Shown: in pieces, positions 53,985 through 63,170 of the stretch
How positions within the stretch are numbered: the first letter of the stretch is position 1
How the letters are laid out: each line of letters starts with the position of its first letter
Assembly: GCA_943370285.1 (NCBI GenBank)
Contig: CALRQJ020000002.1
Span: forward strand, 310,001-374,000
Direction of reading: 5' to 3'
DNA from: CALRQJ02 sp943370285
Lineage (GTDB): Bacteria; Bacteroidota; Bacteroidia; Chitinophagales; Chitinophagaceae
Length of the DNA stretch: 64,000 bases
Translations under genes and position numbers: made by a program
Notes under the pieces: generated by a model
The model's input: only the letters and a program-made list of their open reading frames with translations
What the model was told of the DNA's origin: nothing
The model's database searches: none

Positions 53985-54998
53985 ATGTATAAATTGGTGG
54001 CAACTTTTTTATTGGCAATCATCCTCTCAACAGGGTATGGTCAGCAGTTGTCAAAAGCAAGTCGCCAACAATTGCGAAAATCAGAAGACACACTGAAACA
54101 ATGGTCAAAAAAAATGGTCTTTCAAACCGAAGCCATTGATCGTTTCAGAGCCGATAGTTTCTTCATTCGTTCGTTAGTTAGAGCCCTTAAAACACCCCAC
54201 TCCTTTCAGTATTTATTCGATTCAGTAGAAACCGTTTCTAAGATATATGCTCCTGATAGTAGCTTCCGCATTTTCACTTGGCAGTTCATGAAAGATGAAA
54301 GTTTTTACCGCCAACGAGGTGCCATTCAAATGCGAACTAATGATGGGTCGCTGAAGTTATTTCCATTATTCGATGTATCGGAATTTACCGAAGCACCAAC
54401 CGATTCCATCCGAACCAAAAACAATTGGATTGGCGCCATTTACTACGGCATCATCTTAAAAACACACAACAATAAAAAGTATTATACGCTTTTAGGGTAC
54501 GATGACAATAATTTTCGCAGTACAAGAAAATGGATGGAAGTCTTAACCTTTAACGAGAATGGCGAACCACAGTTTGGTGGTCCTTATTTTGTGTATCGGG
54601 CAGATAGTACCAAGCCCAAACAGCCGGCCTATCGCTTTTGTCTGGAATACAAAAAAGATGGCAGGGCAAGAATTATTTATGAACCTGAAGAGGACATGAT
54701 TTTATTTGATCACTTGGTGAGTCAAAGTAAAGATTTGTCGAAAAAATACACCCTCATTCCTACCGGTGATTTAGAAGCATTTAAATGGCAAGATGGTCGG
54801 TGGATTCATGTACCCGATTTTTATGCCAACCGACCCATAACCAATAGCCGAGCTACTCCTGAACCTATTAGAGATGCTAACGGTAAAATTGATGAAGACA
54901 AGCTAAAAAAGCAAAGTGAAAAAAATGCTGAAAAAGCTATGCCTAAAAAGCCTCCGGTAAAGAAAAAAGAAGACGATCCGCTGCAGAAAGAATACTAA
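53985..54998 (+). CDS. Exported protein of unknown function
   Basis: 337 residues. Signal peptide MYKLVATFLLAIILSTGYGQ, then a region with YYTLLGYDDNNFRSTRKWME and GGPYFVYR that I have seen only in uncharacterised Bacteroidota proteins, and a very charged Lys/Pro/Glu tail (about 290-337). No enzyme motif recognised. Convergent with the GT39 gene: the two stop codons abut (54998/54999). Confidence 0.75.
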   Translation: MYKLVATFLLAIILSTGYGQQLSKASRQQLRKSEDTLKQWSKKMVFQTEAIDRFRADSFFIRSLVRALKTPHSFQYLFDSVETVSKIYAPDSSFRIFTWQFMKDESFYRQRGAIQMRTNDGSLKLFPLFDVSEFTEAPTDSIRTKNNWIGAIYYGIILKTHNNKKYYTLLGYDDNNFRSTRKWMEVLTFNENGEPQFGGPYFVYRADSTKPKQPAYRFCLEYKKDGRARIIYEPEEDMILFDHLVSQSKDLSKKYTLIPTGDLEAFKWQDGRWIHVPDFYANRPITNSRATPEPIRDANGKIDEDKLKKQSEKNAEKAMPKKPPVKKKEDDPLQKEY

Positions 54999-56585
54999 TT
55001 ATTTCACTTCATACAACAGAAATACATACCTATAATGGCCAACAGGTTGATATTGTTGTAGCCATTTGTAATTTACATTCAATTCATAAGTGCTATTGAA
55101 TATAAATGCACCGGGAATGATAAACTTTCCTTTTTGTGGTGTAGTTGGCGCAATGCGATAGTCAGGATTTTTGTCTCTAAACGGCTTGGTATCTAACAGA
55201 ACATCGCCATTCAAATAATTATACTCAGCTAAATACTCGAACACATTGGTTTTGGGGTAGATAAATTCATTGGTATAGGGCATTACATCAGGATAATAAG
55301 TAGCAACACTCACTACAATGTACAACACCAATGATGTTATTACATATTTCCCTTTTCGCCAATGTTGACTGAAATACTGCCAAGTATAACCGGCAGCAAT
55401 AAACAGAAATGGCATTACAATCATCGCATGGCGAATACCCTGTTGAAAAGGATTCACAAAAGACAATAAGAAACCATACACCAACAACGGCATCACCAAA
55501 AAAACATATCGATTTCCAAATGCTTTTCGATTAAACTGTTTGATGCATACAATCAAACCCAGTACATGCAGTAATAACAAGCCGATGGGCAATTTAAAAA
55601 AGCCGGTCACTAAATAATAAAACCAAACACCGCCGTCATATTCTTTGCCCAGAATAAAAACGCCTTTGTACGGCAAATCGGGGGTAACGGGACCAACATC
55701 TTTATGGTACTGTAACAAATCAAACCCTCTGATAAATGGTTCGGGCATTAAGGTAGGCATGGATTTCAGAAAACTACAATCAGCCATCAACCCGTTAAAA
55801 AAATTACTCTTAAACGATAACTCACCCCAAGTATAAAAACTATGTTGAAATTGATATCCTGCATTAACCACTAACCAAGCAATGCCAATAAAAATTGCAG
55901 TATGAATGACATTTTTTTTAGTGAAAACCGTTTGTTGCAGCAGCAAACGCAGTACAAAAATCAGTAAGAAAATAAATGGAATAAATACCAAACTCGATTT
56001 GGTAACACAAGCCAATCCTGTGTACATAGCTACCGCAACCAATTGCCGATAGCTTTTAGTTTCGGCGTATTGCCAATAGTGATAAAAGCAAGCCAACACT
56101 ACAAATGTGCAAGCCATATCGCTGGTAATAACCGGTGTAAAAGCCATGAACAATGGATCAACCAATAACAGTATGATTGGCAGCCACCAACCTGCATCGC
56201 CAAATAATTTTCGACTCCATAAATACGTGTAATGAAACACTAACCAAAAGAAGACCAACATCATATAGCGGCCTAATAACAAATCACTTCTACCCCAATC
56301 ATTCAATTGTAAGTCGGGAGATTGAAATTGTTTGATGATACGTGGAATCCAACATACTACAATAATTGGCGTTTTGCTATCATCTACATCCAATACTTTT
56401 TCAGGATGTCCTTTTAACCAACGTTTACTGTACGAAAAATAATCCGGCTCATCGTTGGTGATGGGTTGATGTTGTACATATACAATGGTAAGTATGGCGT
56501 GTAACAGCAGTACACTGAAAAGTAATAGCTTTCTATTTGACAGCAGCAGCGAAACAGACATATTGCAAATGTAATTGTTAGCCAT
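54999..56585 (-). CDS. GT39-type membrane glycosyltransferase
   Basis: About 528 residues. The longest frame begins with a TTG at 56612; ATG codons at 56585 and 56561 are likelier starts and both leave the first membrane segment (LLLFSVLLLHAILTIVYV) whole. The catalytic acidic pair is in the first external loop, ITNDEPDYFSYSKRW, followed by some ten membrane segments, the layout of ArnT/PMT-like GT-C enzymes that use polyprenyl-phosphate sugars. A C-terminal periplasmic region carries NYKWLQQYQPVGH. Acceptor unknown: protein or lipid glycosylation is possible. Confidence 0.82.
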   Translation of the reverse strand: MANNYICNMSVSLLLSNRKLLLFSVLLLHAILTIVYVQHQPITNDEPDYFSYSKRWLKGHPEKVLDVDDSKTPIIVVCWIPRIIKQFQSPDLQLNDWGRSDLLLGRYMMLVFFWLVFHYTYLWSRKLFGDAGWWLPIILLLVDPLFMAFTPVITSDMACTFVVLACFYHYWQYAETKSYRQLVAVAMYTGLACVTKSSLVFIPFIFLLIFVLRLLLQQTVFTKKNVIHTAIFIGIAWLVVNAGYQFQHSFYTWGELSFKSNFFNGLMADCSFLKSMPTLMPEPFIRGFDLLQYHKDVGPVTPDLPYKGVFILGKEYDGGVWFYYLVTGFFKLPIGLLLLHVLGLIVCIKQFNRKAFGNRYVFLVMPLLVYGFLLSFVNPFQQGIRHAMIVMPFLFIAAGYTWQYFSQHWRKGKYVITSLVLYIVVSVATYYPDVMPYTNEFIYPKTNVFEYLAEYNYLNGDVLLDTKPFRDKNPDYRIAPTTPQKGKFIIPGAFIFNSTYELNVNYKWLQQYQPVGHYRYVFLLYEVK

Positions 56586-56651
56586 AAGTTTAATGGCTAC
56601 TTTTAAACTCAAGCAAGATTATTCAGTCAAGCAGCTATAACCAAGATACCA

Positions 56652-57485
56652 ATGAGACTATTTACGCTATTTACTGTTCTCCTTATCTCCTGCGGTAAGA
56701 AAGAACAAATAGATACCACTTCAGCATACAGGCAAGTGAGAAATATTACATACAATAACATTAACGTTAATGTAGTCATTGATAAGCCGGCACAAAATGC
56801 AATGGATGTTTTGGTCGTATTTCATGGTACAGTTCCTAATGACAGTTATATCATGACAGCTGCAAATACCGCCTTAGATAATTTTAAGCGAATACTTGAC
56901 AGAAAAGACATGATGATTGTAAGCGTTGCTTACCCACAAGAGAATTTACTTTTTGGCGATAATATTGTGCAAGCAGAAGCTGTGCTACTTTGGGTAAAAG
57001 AAAAAGCAAATCAAGAACTTGGAGTAACAGTAAAGAAAATATTTTTAGGTGGTCATTCGCAAGGTGGATATTTGGTTACAAGATTGAATACAATGCACCA
57101 AACCAACGGTGTAATTGCCAATGGCCCCGGGCCATTAAATCTAGTATACAGGTGCCAGTTAGAAGAGAATGGTCAGGTACAATCCAGTGCAGCTTGTACA
57201 TTATTAAAAGGCGTATATGGTACAACATCAACCAATGCCAATGCCTATTACCAAAGGTCATTACTGAACTTTACGAAAGGATTCAAATCAGATATATTAT
57301 TTGTACAAGGTTTGAATGATGCGGCCATTCAAATGTATTCTTGGCCAACTTTTAAACAAGATGTGATGGCCTGTACCAATTGTAAACAAAGTCAGTTTGT
57401 TGAAATTGCCGGTGGTGAACATACTGCTTTATTTGATAGTCCAATAGCTAAAACAGCGTTCAACGAGTTTATCAATAGCCGATAA
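56652..57485 (+). CDS. Alpha/beta-hydrolase lipoprotein
   Basis: 277 residues. Lipobox cysteine early, in MRLFTLFTVLLISCG (C14). The serine-hydrolase triad is visible: nucleophile in FLGGHSQGGYL, aspartate in FVQGLNDAAIQ, and histidine in IAGGEHTALF, with the oxyanion loop VVFHGTVPN. Cell-envelope esterase, lipase or peptidase; substrate unknown. An extra cysteine pair (CTNCKQ) near the C-terminus could form a disulfide. Divergent from the GT39 gene and convergent with the following GNAT gene. Confidence 0.82.
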   Translation: MRLFTLFTVLLISCGKKEQIDTTSAYRQVRNITYNNINVNVVIDKPAQNAMDVLVVFHGTVPNDSYIMTAANTALDNFKRILDRKDMMIVSVAYPQENLLFGDNIVQAEAVLLWVKEKANQELGVTVKKIFLGGHSQGGYLVTRLNTMHQTNGVIANGPGPLNLVYRCQLEENGQVQSSAACTLLKGVYGTTSTNANAYYQRSLLNFTKGFKSDILFVQGLNDAAIQMYSWPTFKQDVMACTNCKQSQFVEIAGGEHTALFDSPIAKTAFNEFINSR

Positions 57486-57490
57486 ATGAA

Positions 57491-58027
57491 TTACAAAGCC
57501 TCAAATGCTTCTAGGGTTAAAGCCCACAAATTGACCGACTGTTCTACATTCAACCAACCGGGAGTAGTAGTATATTTTTTCAACAAAGTAAATCCAACTT
57601 TCTCCAATGTTTTGTTGGGCGAAGGATTCAATGCATAAGGTTCGCAGTATACTGTTTTGAGCTGTAGGTTTTGAAAAAAATAAGGTAACGATAACCGAAT
57701 GAATTGCTGCCCCAAACCCATTTGTCGTTCCGCAGCAAACCAAATATGCAAGTGTATATATGCTTCTTGTCCGTAAATGATTTTATTAACGTTAGAATGG
57801 CCAATAGGTCTGCCATCTAACAACCAAATCATGCAGTAGGATTGTTTTTCGGTATAGGCTTGAAACAGTTGTTGGGTCAACATTTTATGCCAATCTGCTT
57901 CAGCAGGCATTTTCGATACATCAACACCCATCCCTACTAAATATGCCGTATCAGCCGTTAACCAATATTGGGCAATCAACGGAATATCTTCCGCTGTCAT
58001 TTCTTTAACCGACAAACTATGGGACAT
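57491..58027 (-). CDS. GNAT family N-acetyltransferase
   Basis: 178 residues. Motif A is QMGLGQQFIRLSLPYF, followed by LKTVYCEPYALNPSPNKTLEKVGF, the pattern of the RimJ/AacA4-like GNAT branch. It starts 12 nt behind lepA and is probably co-transcribed. Substrate unknown. Confidence 0.82.
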   Translation of the reverse strand: MSHSLSVKEMTAEDIPLIAQYWLTADTAYLVGMGVDVSKMPAEADWHKMLTQQLFQAYTEKQSYCMIWLLDGRPIGHSNVNKIIYGQEAYIHLHIWFAAERQMGLGQQFIRLSLPYFFQNLQLKTVYCEPYALNPSPNKTLEKVGFTLLKKYTTTPGWLNVEQSVNLWALTLEAFEAL

Positions 58028-58039
58028 ACAACAAGTAGA

Positions 58040-59824
58040 TTAATCTAGTTTCAGCACCGCTAAAAAGGCTTCTTGCGGCACTTCTACATTACCAATCTGA
58101 CGCATCCGCTTTTTACCCTCTTTCTGCTTTTCTAATAGTTTACGCTTACGGCTAATATCACCACCATAACATTTGGCGGTAACATCTTTACGCATCGCAC
58201 TAATATTTTCACGGGCAATAACTTTTGCACCAATCGCCGCCTGAATCGCAATTTGAAACTGTTGTTTCGGCACCAACTCTTTCAATTTTTCACACAACTT
58301 ACGACCAAAATCCTGGCCACGGCTGCGGTGAATCAAAGCACTCAAAGCATCTACTTTATCGCCATTCAACAAAATATCCATTTTTACAATATCTGCTTCG
58401 CGGTAGCCAATTGGCGAATAATCGAATGAGGCATAGCCACGGGTTTGGCTCTTTAATTTATCGTAGAAATCAAATACAATTTCAGTCAACGGCATTTCAA
58501 AAATAAGTTCCACCCGTGTTGGCGTGATATAACTTTGGTTGATTAAAATACCACGTTTGCCCAAGCAAAGCGTCATGATATTACCAATGTACTCCGACTG
58601 CGTAATGATTTGTGCTTTAATAAAAGGTTCTTCTACCCTATCTAATCGAGTTGGGTCAGGCATTTGCGAAGGATTGTTTACAATCAGTTTTTCGCCTTTT
58701 GAAGTAAAGGCATGAAAACTTACGTTCGGCACGGTGGTAATCACCGTTTGGTTGAACTCTCTTTCCAAACGTTCTTGAATGATTTCCATGTGCAGCAATC
58801 CAAGGAATCCGCAACGGAAACCAAAGCCCAATGCCTGAGAGGTTTCTAATTCGAAAGTGAGGGAGGCATCGTTCAATTGCAAACGATCCATACAATCTCT
58901 CAATTCTTCAAACTCATCTGTATTCACCGGAAAGATACCCGCAAATACCATGGGCTTCACTTCTTCAAAACCCCTGATAGCTTCTGCTGTACTGCCCGAT
59001 ACGGTAATGGTATCACCCACTTTTACTTCCTTCGCTACTTTAATACCGGTGATGATATAACCCACATCGCCACATTGTACGGCTTGTTTGGGTTCTAATC
59101 CCAATTTTAAAATACCTACTTCATCAGCTTCATATTCGGTACCGGTGGCAATGAATTTTACTTTATCGCCTTTGGTGATTTTGCCATTTAAAATACGGTA
59201 GTAAACAATGATACCACGGAAGCTGTTGAACACACAATCGAAAATCAATGCTTGTAGTGGCGCATCGGGGTCGCCTTTGGGCGAAGGAATACGTTCGATA
59301 ATGGCCGATAAAATTTCTTCGATACCAATACCACTTTTACCACTGGCCAATAAAATATCTTCTTCTTTACAGCCAATTAAATCTACAATTTGGTCGGTCA
59401 CTTCCGGAATCATAGCCCCGTCCATATCAATTTTGTTGATCACCGGAATGATTTCCAAATCGTTTTCTATGGCCAAATACAAATTGCTAATGGTTTGAGC
59501 CTGAATGCCTTGCGTAGCATCAACCAATAATAATGCACCCTCACAAGCTGCTAAGGCACGGCTTACCTCGTAGCTAAAATCTACGTGGCCGGGAGTATCG
59601 ATTAGGTTAAGTGTATAGCTTTCGCCTTTGTAGGGATAATTGATTTGTATAGCGTGGCTCTTGATGGTAATGCCCTTTTCTCGTTCCAAATCCATGTCAT
59701 CCAACACTTGTGCCTGCATGTCTCTGGCACTAATGGTTTTGGTAAATTCCAACAGTCTGTCGGCCAAAGTACTCTTTCCGTGGTCGATGTGTGCAATGAT
59801 GCAAAAGTTCCTAATACGCTTCAT
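58040..59824 (-). CDS. lepA: Elongation factor 4 (LepA)
   Basis: 594 residues, normal size. G1 AHIDHGKSTLADRL, G2 region REKGITIKSHA, G3 DTPGHVDFSYE and G4 NKIDMDGA are intact, and the C-terminal LepA-specific end GGDISRKRKLLEKQKEGKKR is present. This GTPase back-translocates or remodels stalled ribosomes and aids 30S biogenesis. A TATCTTTG box ends only 7 nt upstream of the ATG, hinting at a leaderless transcript. Confidence 0.97.
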   Translation of the reverse strand: MKRIRNFCIIAHIDHGKSTLADRLLEFTKTISARDMQAQVLDDMDLEREKGITIKSHAIQINYPYKGESYTLNLIDTPGHVDFSYEVSRALAACEGALLLVDATQGIQAQTISNLYLAIENDLEIIPVINKIDMDGAMIPEVTDQIVDLIGCKEEDILLASGKSGIGIEEILSAIIERIPSPKGDPDAPLQALIFDCVFNSFRGIIVYYRILNGKITKGDKVKFIATGTEYEADEVGILKLGLEPKQAVQCGDVGYIITGIKVAKEVKVGDTITVSGSTAEAIRGFEEVKPMVFAGIFPVNTDEFEELRDCMDRLQLNDASLTFELETSQALGFGFRCGFLGLLHMEIIQERLEREFNQTVITTVPNVSFHAFTSKGEKLIVNNPSQMPDPTRLDRVEEPFIKAQIITQSEYIGNIMTLCLGKRGILINQSYITPTRVELIFEMPLTEIVFDFYDKLKSQTRGYASFDYSPIGYREADIVKMDILLNGDKVDALSALIHRSRGQDFGRKLCEKLKELVPKQQFQIAIQAAIGAKVIARENISAMRKDVTAKCYGGDISRKRKLLEKQKEGKKRMRQIGNVEVPQEAFLAVLKLD

Positions 59825-59831
59825 AAGGCGG

Positions 59832-59839
59832 CAAAGATA
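59832..59839 (-). promoter_or_regulatory. -7 element immediately upstream of lepA
   Basis: TATCTTTG on the minus strand matches TAnnTTTG; only CCGCCTT separates it from the ATG. No TTG at the expected spacing upstream. Confidence 0.4.
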
Positions 59840-59870
59840 AGTGTCGGCGGTGATACTTGAGACGCTTGTT

Positions 59871-59890
59871 GCCCCTATCCCCTAAAGGGG
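59871..59890. repeat. Dispersed palindromic repeat, copy 2
   Basis: GCCCCTATCCCCTAAAGGGG, the same 20 nt as 30241-30261 in the opposite orientation. Confidence 0.75.
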
Positions 59891-59911
59891 GAATTTGTGG
59901 TTCAACAGACG

Positions 59912-59939
59912 GTCGTAAGTCCATAGTCGATAGTCCATG
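59912..59939. repeat. Heptamer array, unit GTCCATA
   Basis: Four 7-mers: GTCGTAA, GTCCATA, GTCGATA, GTCCATG. Confidence 0.8.
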
Positions 59940-59953
59940 GCTTGAGTAATCTT

Positions 59954-59988
59954 ACCTTACACCTCACACCTTAAACCTTAAACCTTTA
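59954..59988. repeat. Heptamer array, unit ACCTTAA
   Basis: Five 7-mers: ACCTTAC, ACCTCAC, ACCTTAA, ACCTTAA, ACCTTTA. Similar to the reverse complement of the array at 30095-30130. Confidence 0.85.
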
Positions 59989-60045
59989 AACGCTGTGACT
60001 CGTTGCGTCGATGTGCCGTTGTGGTTTAGTAGCCGATAAACGAGA

Positions 60046-60080
60046 GGAATTAGGAATTAGGAATTGGGATTGGGGTCGAT
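60046..60080. repeat. Heptamer array, unit GGAATTA
   Basis: GGAATTA, GGAATTA, GGAATTG, then degenerate GGATTGG and GGTCGAT. Confidence 0.8.
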
Positions 60081-60266
60081 AGTCTATGACTTGAAAGCAC
60101 TATGGAACAGGTAAACACTTCAGCCTCTATCCTTTGCAGCTTTGCGTGGAAAACCCTTAGCCTGAAACCCAAAACATGATTCTTATCAGTTGTGATTGCA
60201 ATCATAAAAGCAGCCAATGGTTACGAATAGTTTCGATGTCATTCTAAAACCATAAACCATTTTGCC

Positions 60267-60821
60267 ATGAAACAACTCATGTACCTTTTGACAGCCATTG
60301 TAGTATTGATGGCTTGTAATAATAGTGAAACTGCAAGTACTGCCCCTACTGCTGCAGGTGATGCACAAGTTGGACAGTCGGGAGTAAAAGACGATGAATC
60401 GGCCAAAAACGTTGTACAGGTTGCTATTGGCAGTAAAGACCACAGCACTTTAGTAGCTGCCGTGAAAGCCGCTGAACTAGTAGATGCCCTCAGCAATGCC
60501 GGACCATTCACGGTGTTTGCCCCCACCAACGCAGCATTTGATAAATTACCCGCCGGAACCGTTGATGGTTTATTGAAACCCGAACAAAAAGAGGCATTGG
60601 TAGATATTTTACAATACCATGTGTCGGTTGGCGTATTTAAGGCCGAATCTTTTCAAGAAGGCCAATCTATTGGGCAAGTGAATGGCGACAATATTACCCT
60701 CACCAAAAAAGATGGCAAATGGCTGGTGAACGGAACAGCTACTATCGTTGCGTCGATACCAGCTTCTAACGGTATGATTCATGTGATTGATGGTGTGTTA
60801 TTGCCTCCGGCGAAGAAATAA
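60267..60821 (+). CDS. Fasciclin (FAS1) domain lipoprotein
   Basis: 184 residues. Lipoprotein signal MKQLMYLLTAIVVLMAC (C17), a Thr/Ala-rich spacer, then one FAS1 domain (about 55-182) with the H1 motif AGPFTVFAPTNAAFDKLP, the conserved YHVSVG and the closing NGMIHVIDGVLLP. FAS1 domains mediate cell-surface adhesion. A weak hairpin lies behind it near 60843-60875. Confidence 0.93.
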   Translation: MKQLMYLLTAIVVLMACNNSETASTAPTAAGDAQVGQSGVKDDESAKNVVQVAIGSKDHSTLVAAVKAAELVDALSNAGPFTVFAPTNAAFDKLPAGTVDGLLKPEQKEALVDILQYHVSVGVFKAESFQEGQSIGQVNGDNITLTKKDGKWLVNGTATIVASIPASNGMIHVIDGVLLPPAKK

Positions 60822-60982
60822 GCCTAACCCCCACCCACTCAACAGCGGTTGACTTCTGACAAGGAACGGCCGCTTTTTTTTGTGAGTAAAAAATCAGCAG
60901 GGAGCAAATAAAGTGAAACTTTAACAACCTTGATAATAATCGAAAGTTGCGGCAATTTCAAACGCCAATACTACATTTACGT

Positions 60983-61423
60983 ATGACCAATTTTAAACCT
61001 TTCAAAGCAGATTTGTACGAAGCTAAAAATATTACTGCTTCATTTTATAAGCATGAAGCAAAAAGTATCATGGTTGTAAAGTTGAAAGGAGTGCTACCTC
61101 AGGGAAGTAAAGCAAGGGAAGATTGTATTTACATTAACCAGCAACTTACCATAAACCTGATTGCCTTGCGTCCATTATCATTATTAATGGACTTCTCAGA
61201 TTTTGAATATTCATTCAGCAACGCATTGATAGATGCTTTAAGTCCGCTGTATGAACTACAGATTTTTGAAAGCAAATTAAATATTGCTTTTCTAATCTCA
61301 GACTTAAACAAACATGGACTTGCAAGTCTTTTAAGTATAGATCTGAATGTACCGCAAAAGAACATATTCTTTCAGCTTGATGAGGCCATAAAGTATGTTG
61401 AAGCCGAATATGATAGTTTTTGA
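60983..61423 (+). CDS. Small cytoplasmic protein of unknown function
   Basis: 146 residues from the ATG at 60983; an upstream TTG at 60947 would add 12. Pattern of alternating strands and helices (SIMVVKLKGVLPQ, LSLLMDFSDFEYSFSNALIDAL, LNIAFLISDLNKHG) resembles a STAS-like or small alpha/beta domain, but I see no defining motif. It stands just before the first copy of the promoter repeat. Confidence 0.65.
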   Translation: MTNFKPFKADLYEAKNITASFYKHEAKSIMVVKLKGVLPQGSKAREDCIYINQQLTINLIALRPLSLLMDFSDFEYSFSNALIDALSPLYELQIFESKLNIAFLISDLNKHGLASLLSIDLNVPQKNIFFQLDEAIKYVEAEYDSF

Positions 61424-61561
61424 ATTGATAAAAATTGATAAAAGGAAGCCTACAAATAAACTTATCTAGGAAGAACCCATATTTGATTTTTTCGCAAAAG
61501 GGTCTCAGATAGATATCTGCTTCGGCTGTTGTCCCAAAGGGGTGTCCGACAGGGACCCCCT

Positions 61562-61678
61562 GGTATTATTTGCCCTAATGCAGACTAGTGTAATGTCCAT
61601 ACAAAATACCATACTAAGCACTTGACAATCAATATAGTTATTTTAATATGGGTTTAATTTAATGGCGTATATTTGAGC
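61562..61678. repeat. Promoter-bearing repeat, copy 1
   Basis: About 117 bp, one of three near-identical direct copies. It ends with TATATTTG at 61668-61675, a perfect TAnnTTTG box, 21 nt before the ATG of the next gene. The core from CATACAAAAT to ATTTGAGC is almost identical in all copies. Confidence 0.9.
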
Positions 61679-61696
61679 ATTGGTTGCTATTTTAAA

Positions 61697-62212
61697 ATGA
61701 TAATCCGTAAACTTTACAAAGTTGTAATTGGACTGCTTCTAATATTCGCAGTCGCTATTGGACTAACTTCAATAAGTCATCCAATTGTTTTAAAATGGCT
61801 TTTAGGTTCTGCAAGGCTTATAGGTAGACCAACGCATGCCACTGTTTACACTGATGGGCAAGTAAACACTGACATTAAAGTTTTTCACGTTGACAAATAT
61901 TGGAACGGCGAACCGGCTGACTATTATATTTTGTACTTCCCTTACGATGACGATAGCAGATTGAAGATGTTAAGCCTTAACCGCAAAGACAACTATGTAG
62001 GTGAAGCAAGCTCGACAAATAAGCAAGACTATGACATCATTGCTGGAAATTTATTTCAAAGCGAAGTCGGCGCAAAGTTTACACCAATACAAGACGACAT
62101 AAAAGGATTCAACCATGATCCAAAACTTGCCTTTAGCGAAAGACAAATTAGATTAAAAATACCACCGACAGCTAAAGAACTAAAGTGTGACAGTTTACGT
62201 TTAGTTTTTTAA
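61697..62212 (+). CDS. Membrane-anchored protein of unknown function
   Basis: 171 residues from the ATG at 61697. One N-terminal membrane segment (LYKVVIGLLLIFAVAIGLTS), the rest soluble and probably outside the cytoplasm, with charged Asp/Lys-rich loops. No family recognised. It starts 21 nt behind the TATATTTG box of repeat copy 1; an earlier TTG lies inside that box and is not a start. Confidence 0.65.
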   Translation: MIIRKLYKVVIGLLLIFAVAIGLTSISHPIVLKWLLGSARLIGRPTHATVYTDGQVNTDIKVFHVDKYWNGEPADYYILYFPYDDDSRLKMLSLNRKDNYVGEASSTNKQDYDIIAGNLFQSEVGAKFTPIQDDIKGFNHDPKLAFSERQIRLKIPPTAKELKCDSLRLVF

Positions 62213-62290
62213 GATATGTATAGTGACAAAACGAAAAACAGCAACCAATAATCAGCTTATTCGTAAAAAGTTCTACGAATGGGTCCCCGT

Positions 62291-62409
62291 TGTATTATTT
62301 GCGCTAATGCAGATTGGTGTTATAACCATACAAAAAACATTATGCTAAGCACTTGACAATCAATATAGTTAATTTCATATGGGTTTAATTTAATGGCGTA
62401 TATTTGGGA
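62291..62409. repeat. Promoter-bearing repeat, copy 2
   Basis: About 119 bp; TATATTTG at 62399-62406, 44 nt before the next start codon. Shares with the other copies the stretch GCACTTGACAATCAATATAG. Confidence 0.9.
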
Positions 62410-62450
62410 ATTAGCGAAAATATTAAAACAAAACTTTAAGTATTTAACAC

Positions 62451-63068
62451 ATGATAAAATCTTTAGAACAAAAGACAAAATTTAAAAATACTACATTTGA
62501 TATAGATGACACAGGTTTACTAATAAAGACTAGTACAAAGACAAAAATATCTGAAATTCATTACCCCTTTGAACAAATAAAGACAAATAGGGCTACAGTT
62601 TTAGAGCATAACAAAGGAGTAATGGTATTAAGTGCAATATTTCTTGGACTTTCCGTCTTAGTTTTTATTATCAGTTTTATTGATAATGAAGTTGAAAAAG
62701 CATCAGCCTTGTTTTGGATGATGTTATCCCTATTTTTTGGTATTATCTATTTTTTTAGTCGTTCGAAAAAAACATATTTACAAACAACGGACAACCAACT
62801 AATAATTTTTAATGTCAGTAAAAGTACGACTCACTTAGTTGATACTTTTATCGACACTTTACTTAGTTCAAGAAATGAGTTTTTAATTCAACGATATGCG
62901 ACGTTTAATAAAAATCTAGAGTACTCTGTCCAATTTGACAATATCAATTGGCTATTAAACTCAAAAGCAATTAAAAAAGAAACTTATGATAGAAAACTTG
63001 ACGAGTTAAATAAACTTTTTAATGTAAACTCAATAACCTCAAAAATTGGTTTTGTGAGTGACAAATAA
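62451..63068 (+). CDS. Two-pass membrane protein of unknown function
   Basis: 205 residues. Two adjacent membrane segments in the middle (about 65-85 and 92-112: GVMVLSAIFLGLSVLVFIIS and LFWMMLSLFFGIIYFF), soluble N- and C-terminal parts. No recognised domain. Lies behind repeat copy 2 and ahead of copy 3. Confidence 0.65.
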   Translation: MIKSLEQKTKFKNTTFDIDDTGLLIKTSTKTKISEIHYPFEQIKTNRATVLEHNKGVMVLSAIFLGLSVLVFIISFIDNEVEKASALFWMMLSLFFGIIYFFSRSKKTYLQTTDNQLIIFNVSKSTTHLVDTFIDTLLSSRNEFLIQRYATFNKNLEYSVQFDNINWLLNSKAIKKETYDRKLDELNKLFNVNSITSKIGFVSDK

Positions 63069-63170
63069 AATACTTCCGCTAATAAAAGGGTTGCGTTATA
63101 TGTAAGGTAATTTAACAGCATTCGCAAAAGATACACTTTATCCCAGCGGGGTCTCTTTCGGAGTTCCCGT

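Larger units (their letters stand above)
59825..60266. other. 442-bp repeat-rich gap upstream of lepA
   Basis: Holds the lepA -7 box, the second copy of a 20-nt dispersed motif, three heptamer arrays, a GACGCAACGA segment shared (inverted) with 21711-21720, and a CACGCAAAG-type repeat (about 60140-60155, inverted). No gene seen. Confidence 0.65.
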
